Shown here: positions 53,201-61,945 of the stretch, in pieces
How the letters are laid out: each line of letters opens with the position of its first letter
Position numbering within the stretch: the stretch's first letter is position 1
Assembly (NCBI GenBank): GCA_023393235.1
Contig: JAEWMH010000190.1
Location: 17,575 to 81,574 of the forward strand
Direction: 5' to 3'
Origin: Bacillota bacterium
GTDB taxonomy: Bacteria; Bacillota; Bacilli; Paenibacillales; NBRC-103111
Length of the DNA stretch: 64,000 nt
The notes under the pieces: model-generated
Database searches by the model: none
The model's input: only the letters and a program-made list of their open reading frames with translations
What the model was told of the DNA's origin: nothing
Position numbers and translations under genes: made by a program

Positions 53201-56200
53201 CCGGAGGCCCGGCTGACGGTGATCTGGTTGTTTGCCGGGTTATAGGAGAAGGCTGGGTTGGACAGCTCCACGGCGAAATACTTTTCATCGTCGGTATGGT
53301 GGACGGTATTGGCATCGAAGTTTTTGGTGTTGGGTTTGTTCTCCTCACCGATGTCGCCAGTTTTCAGATCCATCCACTTCATCTGGAATAACGTAGTGGG
53401 CAGCGTATACGTGGTTACATTCTGGATGGTGTAGGCGGGAGCATCCCCATAGGCAAAGTCATAGACGTTCTCCCGCTGCCCCGCTGACCAGAGGGGCCAT
53501 TCTTTGGCGTAAATGCTTGGGGCGTAAGAGTATTTGCCGTTCAAGACCTCCGCCACAAAATTAACATCCAGATACGTGCCAATCTCCACCAGCATGGCTC
53601 CAGACGAGCTGCTGTTCTTTACCCAGACCCCATTTATTTTGTAGTTCGTCAACGAATAATAGAAGTACCCCCATAAGCGGGCATACGCCCCGGCTTCAAT
53701 TTGCAGCCCGATTCCATCCAGCTTTGTGGAGAATAGCCCCACCAACGCTTTGGCTCGGACACCGGCACGGATACCCATGCTGCCCATGACATAGAAGTCA
53801 AACTGATAACCGTTTGTGCTTAAATCGATGGTTTCGCTGTTGGCCTGCTTGCTCTTCAGCGTCAAGACGAAGGAATGACGCTTGGAGTTTTCATACTGGA
53901 AGGTCATGCCGACGGCCACATTCAGATTGGCGGACACCACAAAATCCACCTGGATGCCGTAGGCCAGAATGTGAAGGGGATCTACCCCGCCACGCAGGTC
54001 GATCAAGTTAACCACAAACAGATCCACCCACGCATCGTTGGCGTCCTCCATAAATGCCGCGTACTTCCCGGCCAGACCGCCGGAGGAGGATGCTTCGGAC
54101 TCAGGGAATACAGTCTCTACATCCTCCACCATCTTTTTGATGGACTCGCTGAGACTGAAGATCTTTTTCGTGGCCGCTGCCTCTTTGGCATTTTTCGGCC
54201 AAGGCATTCCCCAGGGCTCATCCTCCTCATCCAGCTTGGCGGTTGCGGTAATGCCCACACCGGTATAGGTGCCCAGGTCGATGTTGCCGGTCATGCGGTA
54301 ATCTGCGATATAGGGGAAGATCCATTTCTTCTTCCACACAGCGCCGCCGCTGACGCTGAAGCCAAACAGCACCTCCTGCTCGAAGAAGGCCGTCAGCTCA
54401 ACCTCTACCTTTTTATCCGAGCCCGATTTCTTAATATCAAAATTGTAGGTTACGGCCACTTCCACCCGAACGCCCTTTTTGCCTTCAAAATGGGACAGCC
54501 GGGGAGTGACGGACACGCTGGTCTTGACGCCGCCCTCTTTATTCACAATGTTGCCCATGAGAACCAGATCGTCTGCATGGACGGGAGTGCCGTCACTATA
54601 GGCAATGGTATAGTCGGACAGGGTGAGGTTGTCCTCACTGCCGAAGATCTCCTTGATCTCATCAGTCTGGATAGCCAGACCCGCCAGAGCCTTGCCGGCC
54701 TCCTGGATAAAGCCGCCGGACAAAAGCTGGGATTCCACCGTTTCACGGATGAGCTGCTCGTCATAGGCGGCCTCGATCTCTTCATCGGTGAGCTCACTTT
54801 CGCTGTACAGCTCCATGGCGGACAGCACATCTGCTTCGTCTACAACGGTGTATGTAATAATCGTGCTGTCGCCATTCACCGTAACATTGGCAATGAGGCC
54901 ATACCCCTGCCTGCTGGCAGTCTCATCCCCAAAATCACCATTGTCGAAAAAGCTCAGAAAATCCCCCGGCTCCACTACAGTATCCGTGCCAAGACCCATA
55001 TCAGCGTATGGGGCAGCAGAGAAATTCAGCTTCCCCGTTTCAATCGTGATGCTGCCTGTGCCGCTGGAGGCAACCGTGTTGCCCACTGTCACCCCATCGC
55101 CTGCATCCAGATCGATAGGCAGCAAATCGGGGGTAAACAGCACATCCTCCGACTTGGCGGATTCATAATAATACGTTGTGCCATCGATGCGTATGATCTC
55201 CAGATAGGCCACAGCGCCGCTGTCCTCTACAGCCCGATTATCGGGTTTTTTGCCGGTATAAACGGCGATGGTATCGCCCGCCAGAATCCCGCCGCCGGAG
55301 TAAGTGAAGCTGCCGGCGCCGCTGTTGGCGGTGTACGTGGTGACTCCCTGGGCATCAGTGACTGCCTGATACAGACCGGCATATTCCAGCACATTGTTGC
55401 GGTCGGTTTCAGACAAAGCGGAGGCGGCAATATACTTGATACCCTCGCTGAGCGTCAGATTCAGCACTTCATCCTTCTGTATAATGAAGTTATAATAGCG
55501 TATTTCTCCGCTCTCACCTGCAAAGGTAACCGCATCGTTCAGCAGCTCGATCTGATAGGTATGACCGGGGGTAAAGCCGCCGATGCTGGCAGAAGTAACA
55601 GTAAAGCTGCCTGCGCTGCCGGTAACGGAAACGGTCTCCTGCTCCACGCCGCCCGTTCCGTCGGTCACAGAGGGGTCGGTAATGTTGCGGAATGTAAAAT
55701 CCGCACCGGATACAGGCACATGATCCGCAGACAGGATGATGGAAAAGTCTTCAGCAACATCCTGCTTCGTTACGAAATTCAGCTCGCCGGTTTCGGTCAA
55801 TGACACGGTTTCGGTAAATTTCGCATACAGCGTCAGATTTCTTGCAAGGTTGTCCGTGCTGGCCACCATGCTGCTCAAAGCACTGTCATAATACCAACCC
55901 AGGAACACCGTTCCGCCCTCCTGAGCAGGGACGGGCATGGTGCTAAGCAGGGTTCCGGCGGGATAGAGCTTCTTGATAGATTCTTCTCCCGTATTCAGCG
56001 TTACTTCGTAATAGACTGTGGGGTTGTCGCCGGAAGAGCCGTCTCCGGACGAGCCGCCGCCGGAGGGACTGCCTCCCGATGGGCTGCCGCCGGTAGGCTC
56101 GCTGCCGGAAGAAGGCGGCGTAACAACCGGTGTCTTCTCCTTGGGGACACCAGGTTCCTTATACCACGTTTTTACAGCCCCGTCTGTCCGCATACACAGC

Positions 56201-56850
56201 GTTGCTGCCTGGGCACGGCTGGCATTGTCCAGAGGATGAAAATGGACACCGTCGCCGGCCAGCAAGCCGGCTTTCCATAACTTCATAACGGCATCCCTGG
56301 CATACTCCGCAACGCCGCCGATATCCGCCGGGGTCGTGGTGATGCGGGTCCCCGTGTCGTAGTCCACACCGAAGGTCTCAAAGTAGCGTACGACGAATGC
56401 TGCGATCTGCTGGCGGTTGATAAGTTCCTGAGGTGCAAAGCTGCCTTCAGCAGCACCCGATGTAATCCCGTGTTTGGCTGCCCATGTGACATAGGAGGCA
56501 TAGTAGGCATCTGCTGCCACATCCGAAAACGCAGATTCCCCCTTGTAGCTTGCAGTGTCTACCCCTGCCATACGCCCCAACACGGTTACAAACATGCCGC
56601 GGGTCATCGGTCCGTTTGGTTCGAATGTGGCCGCAGAGGTACCTGAGAAAATGCCGTGCTCACGGGCATACTGCACCGCGCTGTAAAACCAATCGGATAC
56701 GTTTACATCGGCAAAAGGATTTGTTGTCATTTCGTCTGTTCTCTGTGCTGTTGTACTCAAGCTTTCATTCTGCCCCGCAAAAACTGCGTTGGGAAGCAAA
56801 GTAAGCAGCATACACAGGCAGAGGAAAAGACTCAAAAGCCGTTTCTTCAT
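50248..56850 (-). CDS. SLH surface protein with multiple InlB-type repeats, 2200 residues
   Basis: Signal peptide (~1-26) then three SLH domains at the N-terminus (~45-230: FADVNVSDWFYSAVQYARE, MTRGMFVTVLGRMAG, AFVVRYFETFG). A Pro/Gly/Ser linker (~240-275) leads to an InlB-like module. A long middle region (~345-1250) is unrecognised and beta-rich. From ~1255 to 1950 there are alternating InlB repeats (GYTFAGWYTN, YTFAGWQLNG) and MucBP-like modules (YTVEHYQEGLDG). The last ~250 residues are Gly/Thr-rich beta strands like a small beta-helix. It should be a cell-wall-bound adhesin. The start ATG overlaps the stop of the upstream membrane gene. Confidence 0.88.
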   Translation of the reverse strand: MKKRLLSLFLCLCMLLTLLPNAVFAGQNESLSTTAQRTDEMTTNPFADVNVSDWFYSAVQYAREHGIFSGTSAATFEPNGPMTRGMFVTVLGRMAGVDTASYKGESAFSDVAADAYYASYVTWAAKHGITSGAAEGSFAPQELINRQQIAAFVVRYFETFGVDYDTGTRITTTPADIGGVAEYARDAVMKLWKAGLLAGDGVHFHPLDNASRAQAATLCMRTDGAVKTWYKEPGVPKEKTPVVTPPSSGSEPTGGSPSGGSPSGGGSSGDGSSGDNPTVYYEVTLNTGEESIKKLYPAGTLLSTMPVPAQEGGTVFLGWYYDSALSSMVASTDNLARNLTLYAKFTETVSLTETGELNFVTKQDVAEDFSIILSADHVPVSGADFTFRNITDPSVTDGTGGVEQETVSVTGSAGSFTVTSASIGGFTPGHTYQIELLNDAVTFAGESGEIRYYNFIIQKDEVLNLTLSEGIKYIAASALSETDRNNVLEYAGLYQAVTDAQGVTTYTANSGAGSFTYSGGGILAGDTIAVYTGKKPDNRAVEDSGAVAYLEIIRIDGTTYYYESAKSEDVLFTPDLLPIDLDAGDGVTVGNTVASSGTGSITIETGKLNFSAAPYADMGLGTDTVVEPGDFLSFFDNGDFGDETASRQGYGLIANVTVNGDSTIITYTVVDEADVLSAMELYSESELTDEEIEAAYDEQLIRETVESQLLSGGFIQEAGKALAGLAIQTDEIKEIFGSEDNLTLSDYTIAYSDGTPVHADDLVLMGNIVNKEGGVKTSVSVTPRLSHFEGKKGVRVEVAVTYNFDIKKSGSDKKVEVELTAFFEQEVLFGFSVSGGAVWKKKWIFPYIADYRMTGNIDLGTYTGVGITATAKLDEEDEPWGMPWPKNAKEAAATKKIFSLSESIKKMVEDVETVFPESEASSSGGLAGKYAAFMEDANDAWVDLFVVNLIDLRGGVDPLHILAYGIQVDFVVSANLNVAVGMTFQYENSKRHSFVLTLKSKQANSETIDLSTNGYQFDFYVMGSMGIRAGVRAKALVGLFSTKLDGIGLQIEAGAYARLWGYFYYSLTNYKINGVWVKNSSSSGAMLVEIGTYLDVNFVAEVLNGKYSYAPSIYAKEWPLWSAGQRENVYDFAYGDAPAYTIQNVTTYTLPTTLFQMKWMDLKTGDIGEENKPNTKNFDANTVHHTDDEKYFAVELSNPAFSYNPANNQITVSRASGDSTLKSEMKLTWKGAPLAFSTETLSRTITLKWSDFANGKTIVFDSKGGSAVDMICKLAGADISALRPANPTKAGYTFAGWYTNEAYTGTAYTIPDTMPGGNVTLYAKWTPNMASYTVEHYQEGLDGMYVLEERQTLNGVTNQATDAQAKSYAGFTPKAIQQKTILADGNTVVQVYYERNRYSVTFNYGAEAGNRSVAVQYPVGAKIQWSSPAAPGYSFLHWNSAIPAVMPANDLTFTAVWETRHDTKYTVEHYQEGLTGGAYILAETEVKTGSGNAHVSPETKSYTGFTAPSAQTVTIKGDGSTVVKYYYTRNMYTLTYALGNGEEDAVFTIKFGDSIVQQPDPARAGVTFAGWLENGVEAPVPATMPARDVTLTAQWNVVQYTITFDSNGGSEVAAITQEYGTAVTEPAAPTRTGYTFAGWTLNGNAYTFSTMPAENIILTAAWTADSSIAYTVEHFKEELDGSYPAAPGETENLNGTMGATVYAAAKSYTGFTYEPNVGGTVSSGTVTADGSLVLKVYYTRNSYNVTWDGNGGTVDNTGATYGSVKYGAPITKPSHIPTKAGYTFHQWSGYTANMTMPAANTTFTVDWTANEYTVTFDSNGGSEVASITKAYGTAVTAPAAPTKENYTFAGWQLNGTNYVFTTMPAENITLVAVWSVIPAYTVNFDANGGTVGTASTSVFAGRMYGDLPAPTYTGHHFLGWFTATSGGTKVTSTTHVELSADHTLYARWAAAGYTGEVHEKVVLYVAGIKVTTENMNDILGDGSASVQFDPSSTTTYEGGYINNAGTLYLNNATIAGTYSTSYLSAAIYSEGSLGIVNTGTSTVTNTTYNAAVSNVFGIYTNSALVIEGTGTLSVTSGTGGTYMNSGIRVGAGGNYFTINGPNVRAFGGVAGSGGKSYGVCVGIIDYVYTVILKKGTLETRGYDYAAYCGPRDSTVKYFVTNGNTKIANITVSTSYDGTSPASVPQNETYQDYKFITVTNP

Positions 56851-57218
56851 CTGTATGTTCCCCCTTTGATCTGTTGATTCGCCTTGAGGCCGTTCCCTTG
56901 TTTGTATTCCTCGTCCACAGCCCGAAAGCCCATCAGCAGAGCCGGCATGCGGTTCATGGGTTTGTTCAGAATGCAGTTATAGTTTTTGGACGCCTCATGC
57001 CAGAGCATCCGGCTGATTTCCACCATTTTATTGGCAGACTGCATATCGGGACCATCCCTTGCCTTGGTGTACAGCTCCTCGTGCATATGCAGCAGCTCAT
57101 CAAGTTCAGCAAGCCTGTTTCGCTTTGCTGACAGCTCCGTATAGACGGTTGTAAACCAGATGGTCACAAATCCCACTGTGTAGATGCACGTTATAAAGAA
57201 CGCACTGATAGTGGACAG
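56847..57218 (-). CDS. Small membrane protein, leading gene of the SLH operon
   Basis: The frame is clear from 57176 (GTG) to 56847, but it stays open and hydrophobic upstream to 57218 (LSTISAFFITCIYTVGFVTI), which would complete a TM helix. A CTG at 57218 has GAGAGGAG about 10 nt upstream, so I extend the start there; it is uncertain (GTG 57176 is the alternative). After the TM helix come a charged coiled region (LAELDELLHMHEELYTKA) and a C-terminal helix. Its stop overlaps the ATG of the SLH protein. Role unknown. Confidence 0.55.
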   Translation of the reverse strand: MSTISAFFITCIYTVGFVTIWFTTVYTELSAKRNRLAELDELLHMHEELYTKARDGPDMQSANKMVEISRMLWHEASKNYNCILNKPMNRMPALLMGFRAVDEEYKQGNGLKANQQIKGGTYR

Positions 57219-57289
57219 ACGACACCGCTCCTCTCAACTTGCATGTAACGATAAAATACCAGAAAAAACGCCAAAAAACCGTCCCCGGC

Positions 57290-57320
57290 CTGAACGGTAG
57301 TGGATTTCGGCCTGAACGGT
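57290..57320 (-). promoter_or_regulatory. Two LytTR-type binding sites
   Basis: ACCGTTCAG occurs twice on the minus strand (57298-57290 and 57320-57312), period 22 bp, spacer 13 bp. It matches the AgrA/LytTR consensus [TA][AC][CA]GTTN[AG][TG] at every position. The sites lie upstream of the SLH operon and next to the divergent LytTR regulator gene. Confidence 0.75.
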
Positions 57321-57394
57321 AATTAGGGTGGTTGAAGAAGGTTCCAATTGATATTAAAATGGGGATGAGAATAAAAAGAGAGGAGGCGGAACGG

Positions 57395-58144
57395 CTGAAG
57401 ATTGCGATTTGTGACGATGATAGCCGGGACCTGCGGCAGATTGCCGCTCTGCTGGAGTCGTACCGGCATAATCGGAAGGCGGCGATTTCCTATGTGAGCT
57501 TTCGAAATGCCGTAGAGCTTTTGGCCTCCATGGAAAACGGAAATTACGATATGCTGCTTCTGGATGTGCTGATGCCAGGCGTCAACGGTATCCAGGCGGC
57601 CCGGGAAATTCGGGAGCGCAACAGCCGGATCCAGATCGTGTTCCTGACCTCCTCGCCGGAATACGCGGTGGAAAGCTACAGTGTGCGGGCGCACTTCTAT
57701 TTACTAAAACCGGCTTCAGAGGAAAAGCTCTTTCCGATCCTGGACAGGTCGCTGGATGATTTCAAAAAGCCGGAGGATGCCCTGTGCATCAAAACCCAGT
57801 CCAGCGTGTTCAGCCTCCCTTACGGGAAAATCGAATACATAGAAGTCAGCGCAAAAAAATTGTATTTTTATCTGACGTACGGCGGCACGCGGGAGGTAAC
57901 GGGCAGTCTGGCGGACTTTGAGCAGGCCCTGTTGAAAAGACCCGATTTTATTAAGGTGCACCGCTCTTATCTCGTGAATCTGCAATGGGTGGAGGAGCTG
58001 CGGCAGGGAGAGCTTGTCACCGCGTCGGGATGGCGTGTGCCGGTGTCCAGAGCAGCCTATCCGCAAGTGCGTACAGCCTATACACAATTCCTGTTCTGCG
58101 AGGCCGAAGAGCTGGCGCAGGATAGAAGAAGCGGTGTTGAATGA
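57395..58144 (+). CDS. LytTR-family response regulator (AgrA-like)
   Basis: About 249 residues from CTG 57395, the codon just before KIAICDDDS, with AGGAGG 8 nt upstream; ATG 57362 or 57368 are longer alternatives. The receiver has CDDD, MLLLDVLMPGVNG and FLTSS; the C-terminal LytTR domain has IEYIEVSAKKLYFYL and the FIKVHRSYLVNLQWVEEL signature. LytTR domains bind direct repeats; two matching sites lie just upstream. Its stop overlaps the ATG of the GHKL kinase gene. It most likely controls the divergent SLH operon and itself. Confidence 0.88.
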   Translation: MKIAICDDDSRDLRQIAALLESYRHNRKAAISYVSFRNAVELLASMENGNYDMLLLDVLMPGVNGIQAAREIRERNSRIQIVFLTSSPEYAVESYSVRAHFYLLKPASEEKLFPILDRSLDDFKKPEDALCIKTQSSVFSLPYGKIEYIEVSAKKLYFYLTYGGTREVTGSLADFEQALLKRPDFIKVHRSYLVNLQWVEELRQGELVTASGWRVPVSRAAYPQVRTAYTQFLFCEAEELAQDRRSGVE

Positions 58145-59421
58145 TCACAACTTCCATTGGACTTATTCGGTTTGGTTTCTCCCTGCTCTTCGGCGTGGCG
58201 CTTTCGGTCTGCTTCGCGGGTATTGAGCGAACGCGGAAGAACAATCTTGCTGTTGCCTGCGCATGCGTCATACTCCTGTTTGTGCAGTCCTCCTGCTGGT
58301 GGTTTTTTAACATCGACTTCACTTCAAAATTATATCCCCTGATCATCCATCTGCCGATGGTTCTGTTCCTCACCCTGTATATGAAACGCCCTTGGTTGAT
58401 TTCCACCGTAAGCGTGCTCTCCGCCTACCTTTGCTGTCAGGTGCCCCGATGGATCGGCAGCATTGGGGGAGCCGTCTTCAGCAGCAGGCTTGGCGAGCAT
58501 ATTTGCTATATCGCAGCCGTGGTGTTGGCCTATTATCTCTTCCAAAGATATGTAGCAGGTACTCTCCGGCAGCTGATGGAGAAGTCCATCAAATCCTGTA
58601 TCCTGCTCGGCGCCGCTCCGCTGTTTTACTATTTATTCGATTACACGACCACGATTTATACCGATTTGCTTTACCGGGGTGTAAACGGGGCGGTTCAGTT
58701 CATGCCCTCTGTCTTCTCCATCGTTTATTTCGTGTTTATTATCCTTTATTATATGGAAATGCAAAAGCAGGCTCGTGCCCACAGAGAACGGGATATGCTG
58801 GCCGCTCAGCTCCACGGTGCCCATTCGGAGCTTGTCTCCCTGCGGCAGATGCAGAATATGGCGGCTGCCTACCGGCACGACATGCGTCATCACTTTGCCA
58901 TTCTGCAGGGCATGGCTTCCGAAGGCAGTATAGATAAGATCAAAACGTATCTGCTTACTGCACAGTCCGATATTGATGCCATCACCCCGATCCGCTTTTG
59001 CGAAAACGAGACGGTCAATTTGATTTTATCAACCTTTTTAACCAAGGCGAAGCATGCGGGAATTACCATGACGGTTGATGCAAGGCTGCCGGGATCCATA
59101 CCCCTTAGTGATACAGAGCTTTGCTCCCTGCTCTCCAACGGTCTAGAAAACGCCATCTTCGCTGCCGCTGCCTGCCCCGAGCCTGAGCGCAGGGTCGTAT
59201 CTGTCAAGGCCATGGTACATAAGGCCAATCTGTTGATTTTAATAGAGAACCCCTATGAGGGCGCGATTGTCATGAAAGGCGGATTTCCCCAATCCTCCCG
59301 GGAAGGACATGGCTACGGAACGCGCAGCATCGCCGCCATCGCGGATACCCACGGCGGACAGGCCATTTTCAGCGCCGAGGATGGTGTGTTTACGCTGAAA
59401 ATCATGCTCTCACTCCGGTAA
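58141..59421 (+). CDS. GHKL sensor kinase (AgrC-like)
   Basis: 426 residues. Six or seven TM helices fill residues 1-205. The kinase core has YRHDMRHHFAIL as phosphoacceptor region, and the ATPase domain has LLSNGLENAIFAA, ENPYEGAI and GYGTRSIAAIADTHGG. This is the layout of AgrC-type kinases that sense peptides or small molecules through the membrane domain. No peptide precursor gene is seen beside it, and the small membrane protein divergent to it is not an obvious AgrB. Overlaps the regulator gene by 4 nt. Confidence 0.88.
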   Translation: MITTSIGLIRFGFSLLFGVALSVCFAGIERTRKNNLAVACACVILLFVQSSCWWFFNIDFTSKLYPLIIHLPMVLFLTLYMKRPWLISTVSVLSAYLCCQVPRWIGSIGGAVFSSRLGEHICYIAAVVLAYYLFQRYVAGTLRQLMEKSIKSCILLGAAPLFYYLFDYTTTIYTDLLYRGVNGAVQFMPSVFSIVYFVFIILYYMEMQKQARAHRERDMLAAQLHGAHSELVSLRQMQNMAAAYRHDMRHHFAILQGMASEGSIDKIKTYLLTAQSDIDAITPIRFCENETVNLILSTFLTKAKHAGITMTVDARLPGSIPLSDTELCSLLSNGLENAIFAAAACPEPERRVVSVKAMVHKANLLILIENPYEGAIVMKGGFPQSSREGHGYGTRSIAAIADTHGGQAIFSAEDGVFTLKIMLSLR

Positions 59422-59593
59422 TGAGGCACTCATCAGATCCGGCGCCGCAGCATGTTATGAAACCACAGAAGGTACTTCATTCCAAAAATGTTTGCCAAAG
59501 CACAAACCTTCTCTAGCATTCTGCAATATGGTAAGGATGAGATGCTAGTTAGCTTGCTAGTATGCTCGACTTACTTCATGAGGAGGAATTATC

Positions 59594-60253
59594 TTGGCGA
59601 TTGAATATTCCAAAATTGTCCGGCTTCCGGTAACTCCTGCCGTCACCGGCTTTAGCACGGATTTGGTGTTGCCCACCGCATTTTCTTTTGGTTCAGGCGG
59701 AGGATTTATTAACTTCTATGTGGGCTTCGGCGACTATGAATGCGGCATCTCCACTCGCAACGGCGAAAGCAGCTGGCATTGGTTTGCCAACAGCGGCACA
59801 GTCTCGGGAACAGATGCCGGAGGAGCATACGGGGAATTCGTCAACGGGGATACAGTGAATATCAGCCTGCAGCTTTTATTGAGCTCGGGCTCCAATTATG
59901 TTGTGAAATTCTATGTGAACGGCATTCACCGCCACAGCTTCGCGCCAACCTATTCCTCCACCGCTACCTTCGCCAACGGGCGCGTCGTTCTCGCTTGTGC
60001 ACAAGGCCAGTGGGACTCCTCTGCTTCGATTCCCAATCCTCTTCCTGCCTTCACGATTCGGCACAATCAGGTGAAAACCTTCAATACGAAATACCGGAAC
60101 GCAAGCGGCACATGGATCAATGTTAACTCCAGCAATTGTACGCCCGGCATTACCCATTCTCCTGCGGGGGTTACCACTCCTGCTCCCGTGGATTATTCCG
60201 TTTCAGCGGCTTCTTTTGGCAGCGGGATTTATTACGCTTCCGTAAAGGTGTAA
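59594..60253 (+). CDS. Beta-rich protein of unknown function
   Basis: 219 residues from TTG 59594 with GAGGAGG upstream. The composition is that of a secreted beta-sandwich or lectin-like protein, rich in Ser, Gly, Asn and aromatic residues (FGSGGGFINFYVGFGDYE, NGESSWHWFANSG, YNVV-type strands, NSSNCTPGITHSPAG), but there is no signal peptide at this start. I recognise no family. It may be exported by another route or be spore- or surface-associated. It has its own terminator. Confidence 0.6.
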   Translation: MAIEYSKIVRLPVTPAVTGFSTDLVLPTAFSFGSGGGFINFYVGFGDYECGISTRNGESSWHWFANSGTVSGTDAGGAYGEFVNGDTVNISLQLLLSSGSNYVVKFYVNGIHRHSFAPTYSSTATFANGRVVLACAQGQWDSSASIPNPLPAFTIRHNQVKTFNTKYRNASGTWINVNSSNCTPGITHSPAGVTTPAPVDYSVSAASFGSGIYYASVKV

Positions 60254-60291
60254 GCTTCCTCATATCCTCTATCCCGGACGTAAAGAATAAG

Positions 60292-60328
60292 CCGGGCGGA
60301 AACACATGGTGTTCCGTCCGGTTTTTTT
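60292..60328 (+). terminator. Intrinsic terminator
   Basis: CCGGGCGGAA plus ACAC (60292-60305) pairs with GTGTTCCGTCCGG (60309-60321), followed by seven T. Confidence 0.88.
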
Positions 60329-60346
60329 GCTGTCCGTATCACGCCA

Positions 60347-60408
60347 TTGACACCCCAAAAATAACAGGAGTATAATAAACACTATTCAATGATTGAACAC
60401 TGTTCAAT
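60347..60408 (+). promoter_or_regulatory. Promoter and TetR-type operator
   Basis: TTGACA (60347-60352) and TATAAT (60371-60376) with an 18-bp spacer, followed by the perfect palindrome ATTGAACA-C-TGTTCAAT (60392-60408). The operator covers the expected start of transcription and leads straight into the TetR gene, so autorepression is likely. Confidence 0.8.
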
Positions 60409-60427
60409 GAACGAAGAGGTGTATAGG

Positions 60428-61066
60428 ATGAGCATTGCCGAACGAAAAGAACGGGAAAAAGCGGAGATGCGGGAGGATATTCTGAACGCCGCGCGCGAAA
60501 TCGTCAGCCACAGCGGGATAGACGGAATCTCCATCCGCAAAATAGCGGGCATGATCGACTATTCCCCCGCCATCATCTACCACTATTTCAAGAACAAAGA
60601 GGAGATCATCGGAATCCTTATGGAGGAAGAATACCGCAGAATACTGGCGGCGTTGTCTCCTCTCCAAACCGCCGGGAATTCACCGGAGGAGCGGCTGAAG
60701 GAAAGCATAAAAAGCTTCATGATGCTGGCTGTAGAAATGGGCGATGCCTATAAAAGCATCATGCTCAATTCTTCCCCCGCCGTGCTGGCCCGTACCTCTG
60801 TGCTGCAGCAGGGTGCGGCTTGTGAACGTCCGGCCATCCGCATGGTGTGCGGCGTCCTGCGGGAGCTGCCGGGATGGGCCGGGTCTACGGACGCCCAGGT
60901 GGAGCTGACCGCACAAACCATCTGGTCCCTGGCCTTCGGACTTGCGCTGCGAAGCATTGTGGAGCAGGTGAATGAGGAGCAGCGGCAGCGGTTAATGGAC
61001 CATACAGCAGAGTTTGTTCTGCAAGCACTTCGGAATCCGGCTAAACAGCCTAAAGGAGGAATGTGA
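60428..61066 (+). CDS. TetR-family transcriptional repressor
   Basis: 212 residues from ATG 60428 with GAGGTG upstream; an ATG at 60389 lies inside the operator and is unlikely. The N-terminal helix-turn-helix is REDILNAAREIVSHSGIDGI, then SIRKIAGMIDYSPAIIYHYFKNKEEI. The C-terminal ligand domain is helical and variable. It is followed at once by a membrane protein gene with AAGGAGG across the junction, so it probably represses that gene and itself. Confidence 0.9.
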   Translation: MSIAERKEREKAEMREDILNAAREIVSHSGIDGISIRKIAGMIDYSPAIIYHYFKNKEEIIGILMEEEYRRILAALSPLQTAGNSPEERLKESIKSFMMLAVEMGDAYKSIMLNSSPAVLARTSVLQQGAACERPAIRMVCGVLRELPGWAGSTDAQVELTAQTIWSLAFGLALRSIVEQVNEEQRQRLMDHTAEFVLQALRNPAKQPKGGM

Positions 61067-61945
61067 ATGAAGCATCAACGAACCCTCAGTATTCTTACCG
61101 CCCTGATTGTCCTAGTGTCCCTGGTGGCGGGAATTATCGGGATTTTGCCGGGGGAAGGCACAGAGGGGCAAACCTTTTTATCCATTCACGGGGAAATGAT
61201 TCAGCTCCACGGCAAGGGCATCTACGCCATGGACTCCGTTGCGGCGGCAGCCCAAGCGATAGCACAGGATTGGGTGACGGTGTTTCTCGGCGTTCCGCTT
61301 TTGATCCTGTCCTGTTGGTTTGCAAGACGAAAGTCGCTGAGAGCAAGATTGTTATTCGCGGGAACACTGGCCTATTTCCTCTATACCTACATGTCTTATT
61401 CCTTCCTGTGTACATATAACCCGCTGTTTCTGGTGTATGTGGCGCTGATGTCCTTGTGCTTTTTCGCTTTTGTGCTGGTGATGCTTTCCTTTGATATGGC
61501 CCTGCTCCAACAAGCATTCAGCGAGAAGCTGCCCACCCGAACAATCGGCATTCTCATGATCGTCTTCATGGCTGCCATCGCACTCATGTGGCTGGGCAGG
61601 ATCGTTCCTCCTCTTCTGGATGGAGGCACCCCCATCGTTTTGGAGCATTACACCACACTGGTCATACAGGTCATGGATCTGGGTTTGGTCATTCCCGCTT
61701 CGATCCTGGCGGCTATTCTGCTGATGCGCAGAAAACCGGCGGGGCTGCTGCTTTCTGCGGTGATGTGTATGAAAGGGGCAACCCTACTGACCTCCCTTAC
61801 GGCCATGGTCATTAACCAAAGGCTTGCGGGAGTGAACATGTCAATGGCGGAAATGGTGGTGTTTCCCGCTGCCAACCTGCTGGTTCTGCTCGGCATCTAC
61901 GTCTTTATGACCAAAATTAAGGAGCCTGGGGCTGGGGCAGGTTAA
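61067..61945 (+). CDS. Multi-TM membrane protein under TetR control
   Basis: 292 residues with about seven TM helices; the start ATG follows the TetR stop directly. An extracellular loop after helix 1 (~25-65) has a charged character (GILPGEGTEGQTFLSIHGEMIQLHGKGIYAMDSV). No transporter signature is recognised. TetR-linked membrane proteins are often small-molecule efflux or stress proteins, but this one has no family I can name. Confidence 0.7.
   Translation: MKHQRTLSILTALIVLVSLVAGIIGILPGEGTEGQTFLSIHGEMIQLHGKGIYAMDSVAAAAQAIAQDWVTVFLGVPLLILSCWFARRKSLRARLLFAGTLAYFLYTYMSYSFLCTYNPLFLVYVALMSLCFFAFVLVMLSFDMALLQQAFSEKLPTRTIGILMIVFMAAIALMWLGRIVPPLLDGGTPIVLEHYTTLVIQVMDLGLVIPASILAAILLMRRKPAGLLLSAVMCMKGATLLTSLTAMVINQRLAGVNMSMAEMVVFPAANLLVLLGIYVFMTKIKEPGAGAG

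Noticed and set aside
53875..55803. 642-codon open frame on the + strand
   Set aside because: It is antisense to the 2200-residue SLH gene, lacks a ribosome site and has low-complexity, non-protein-like composition.
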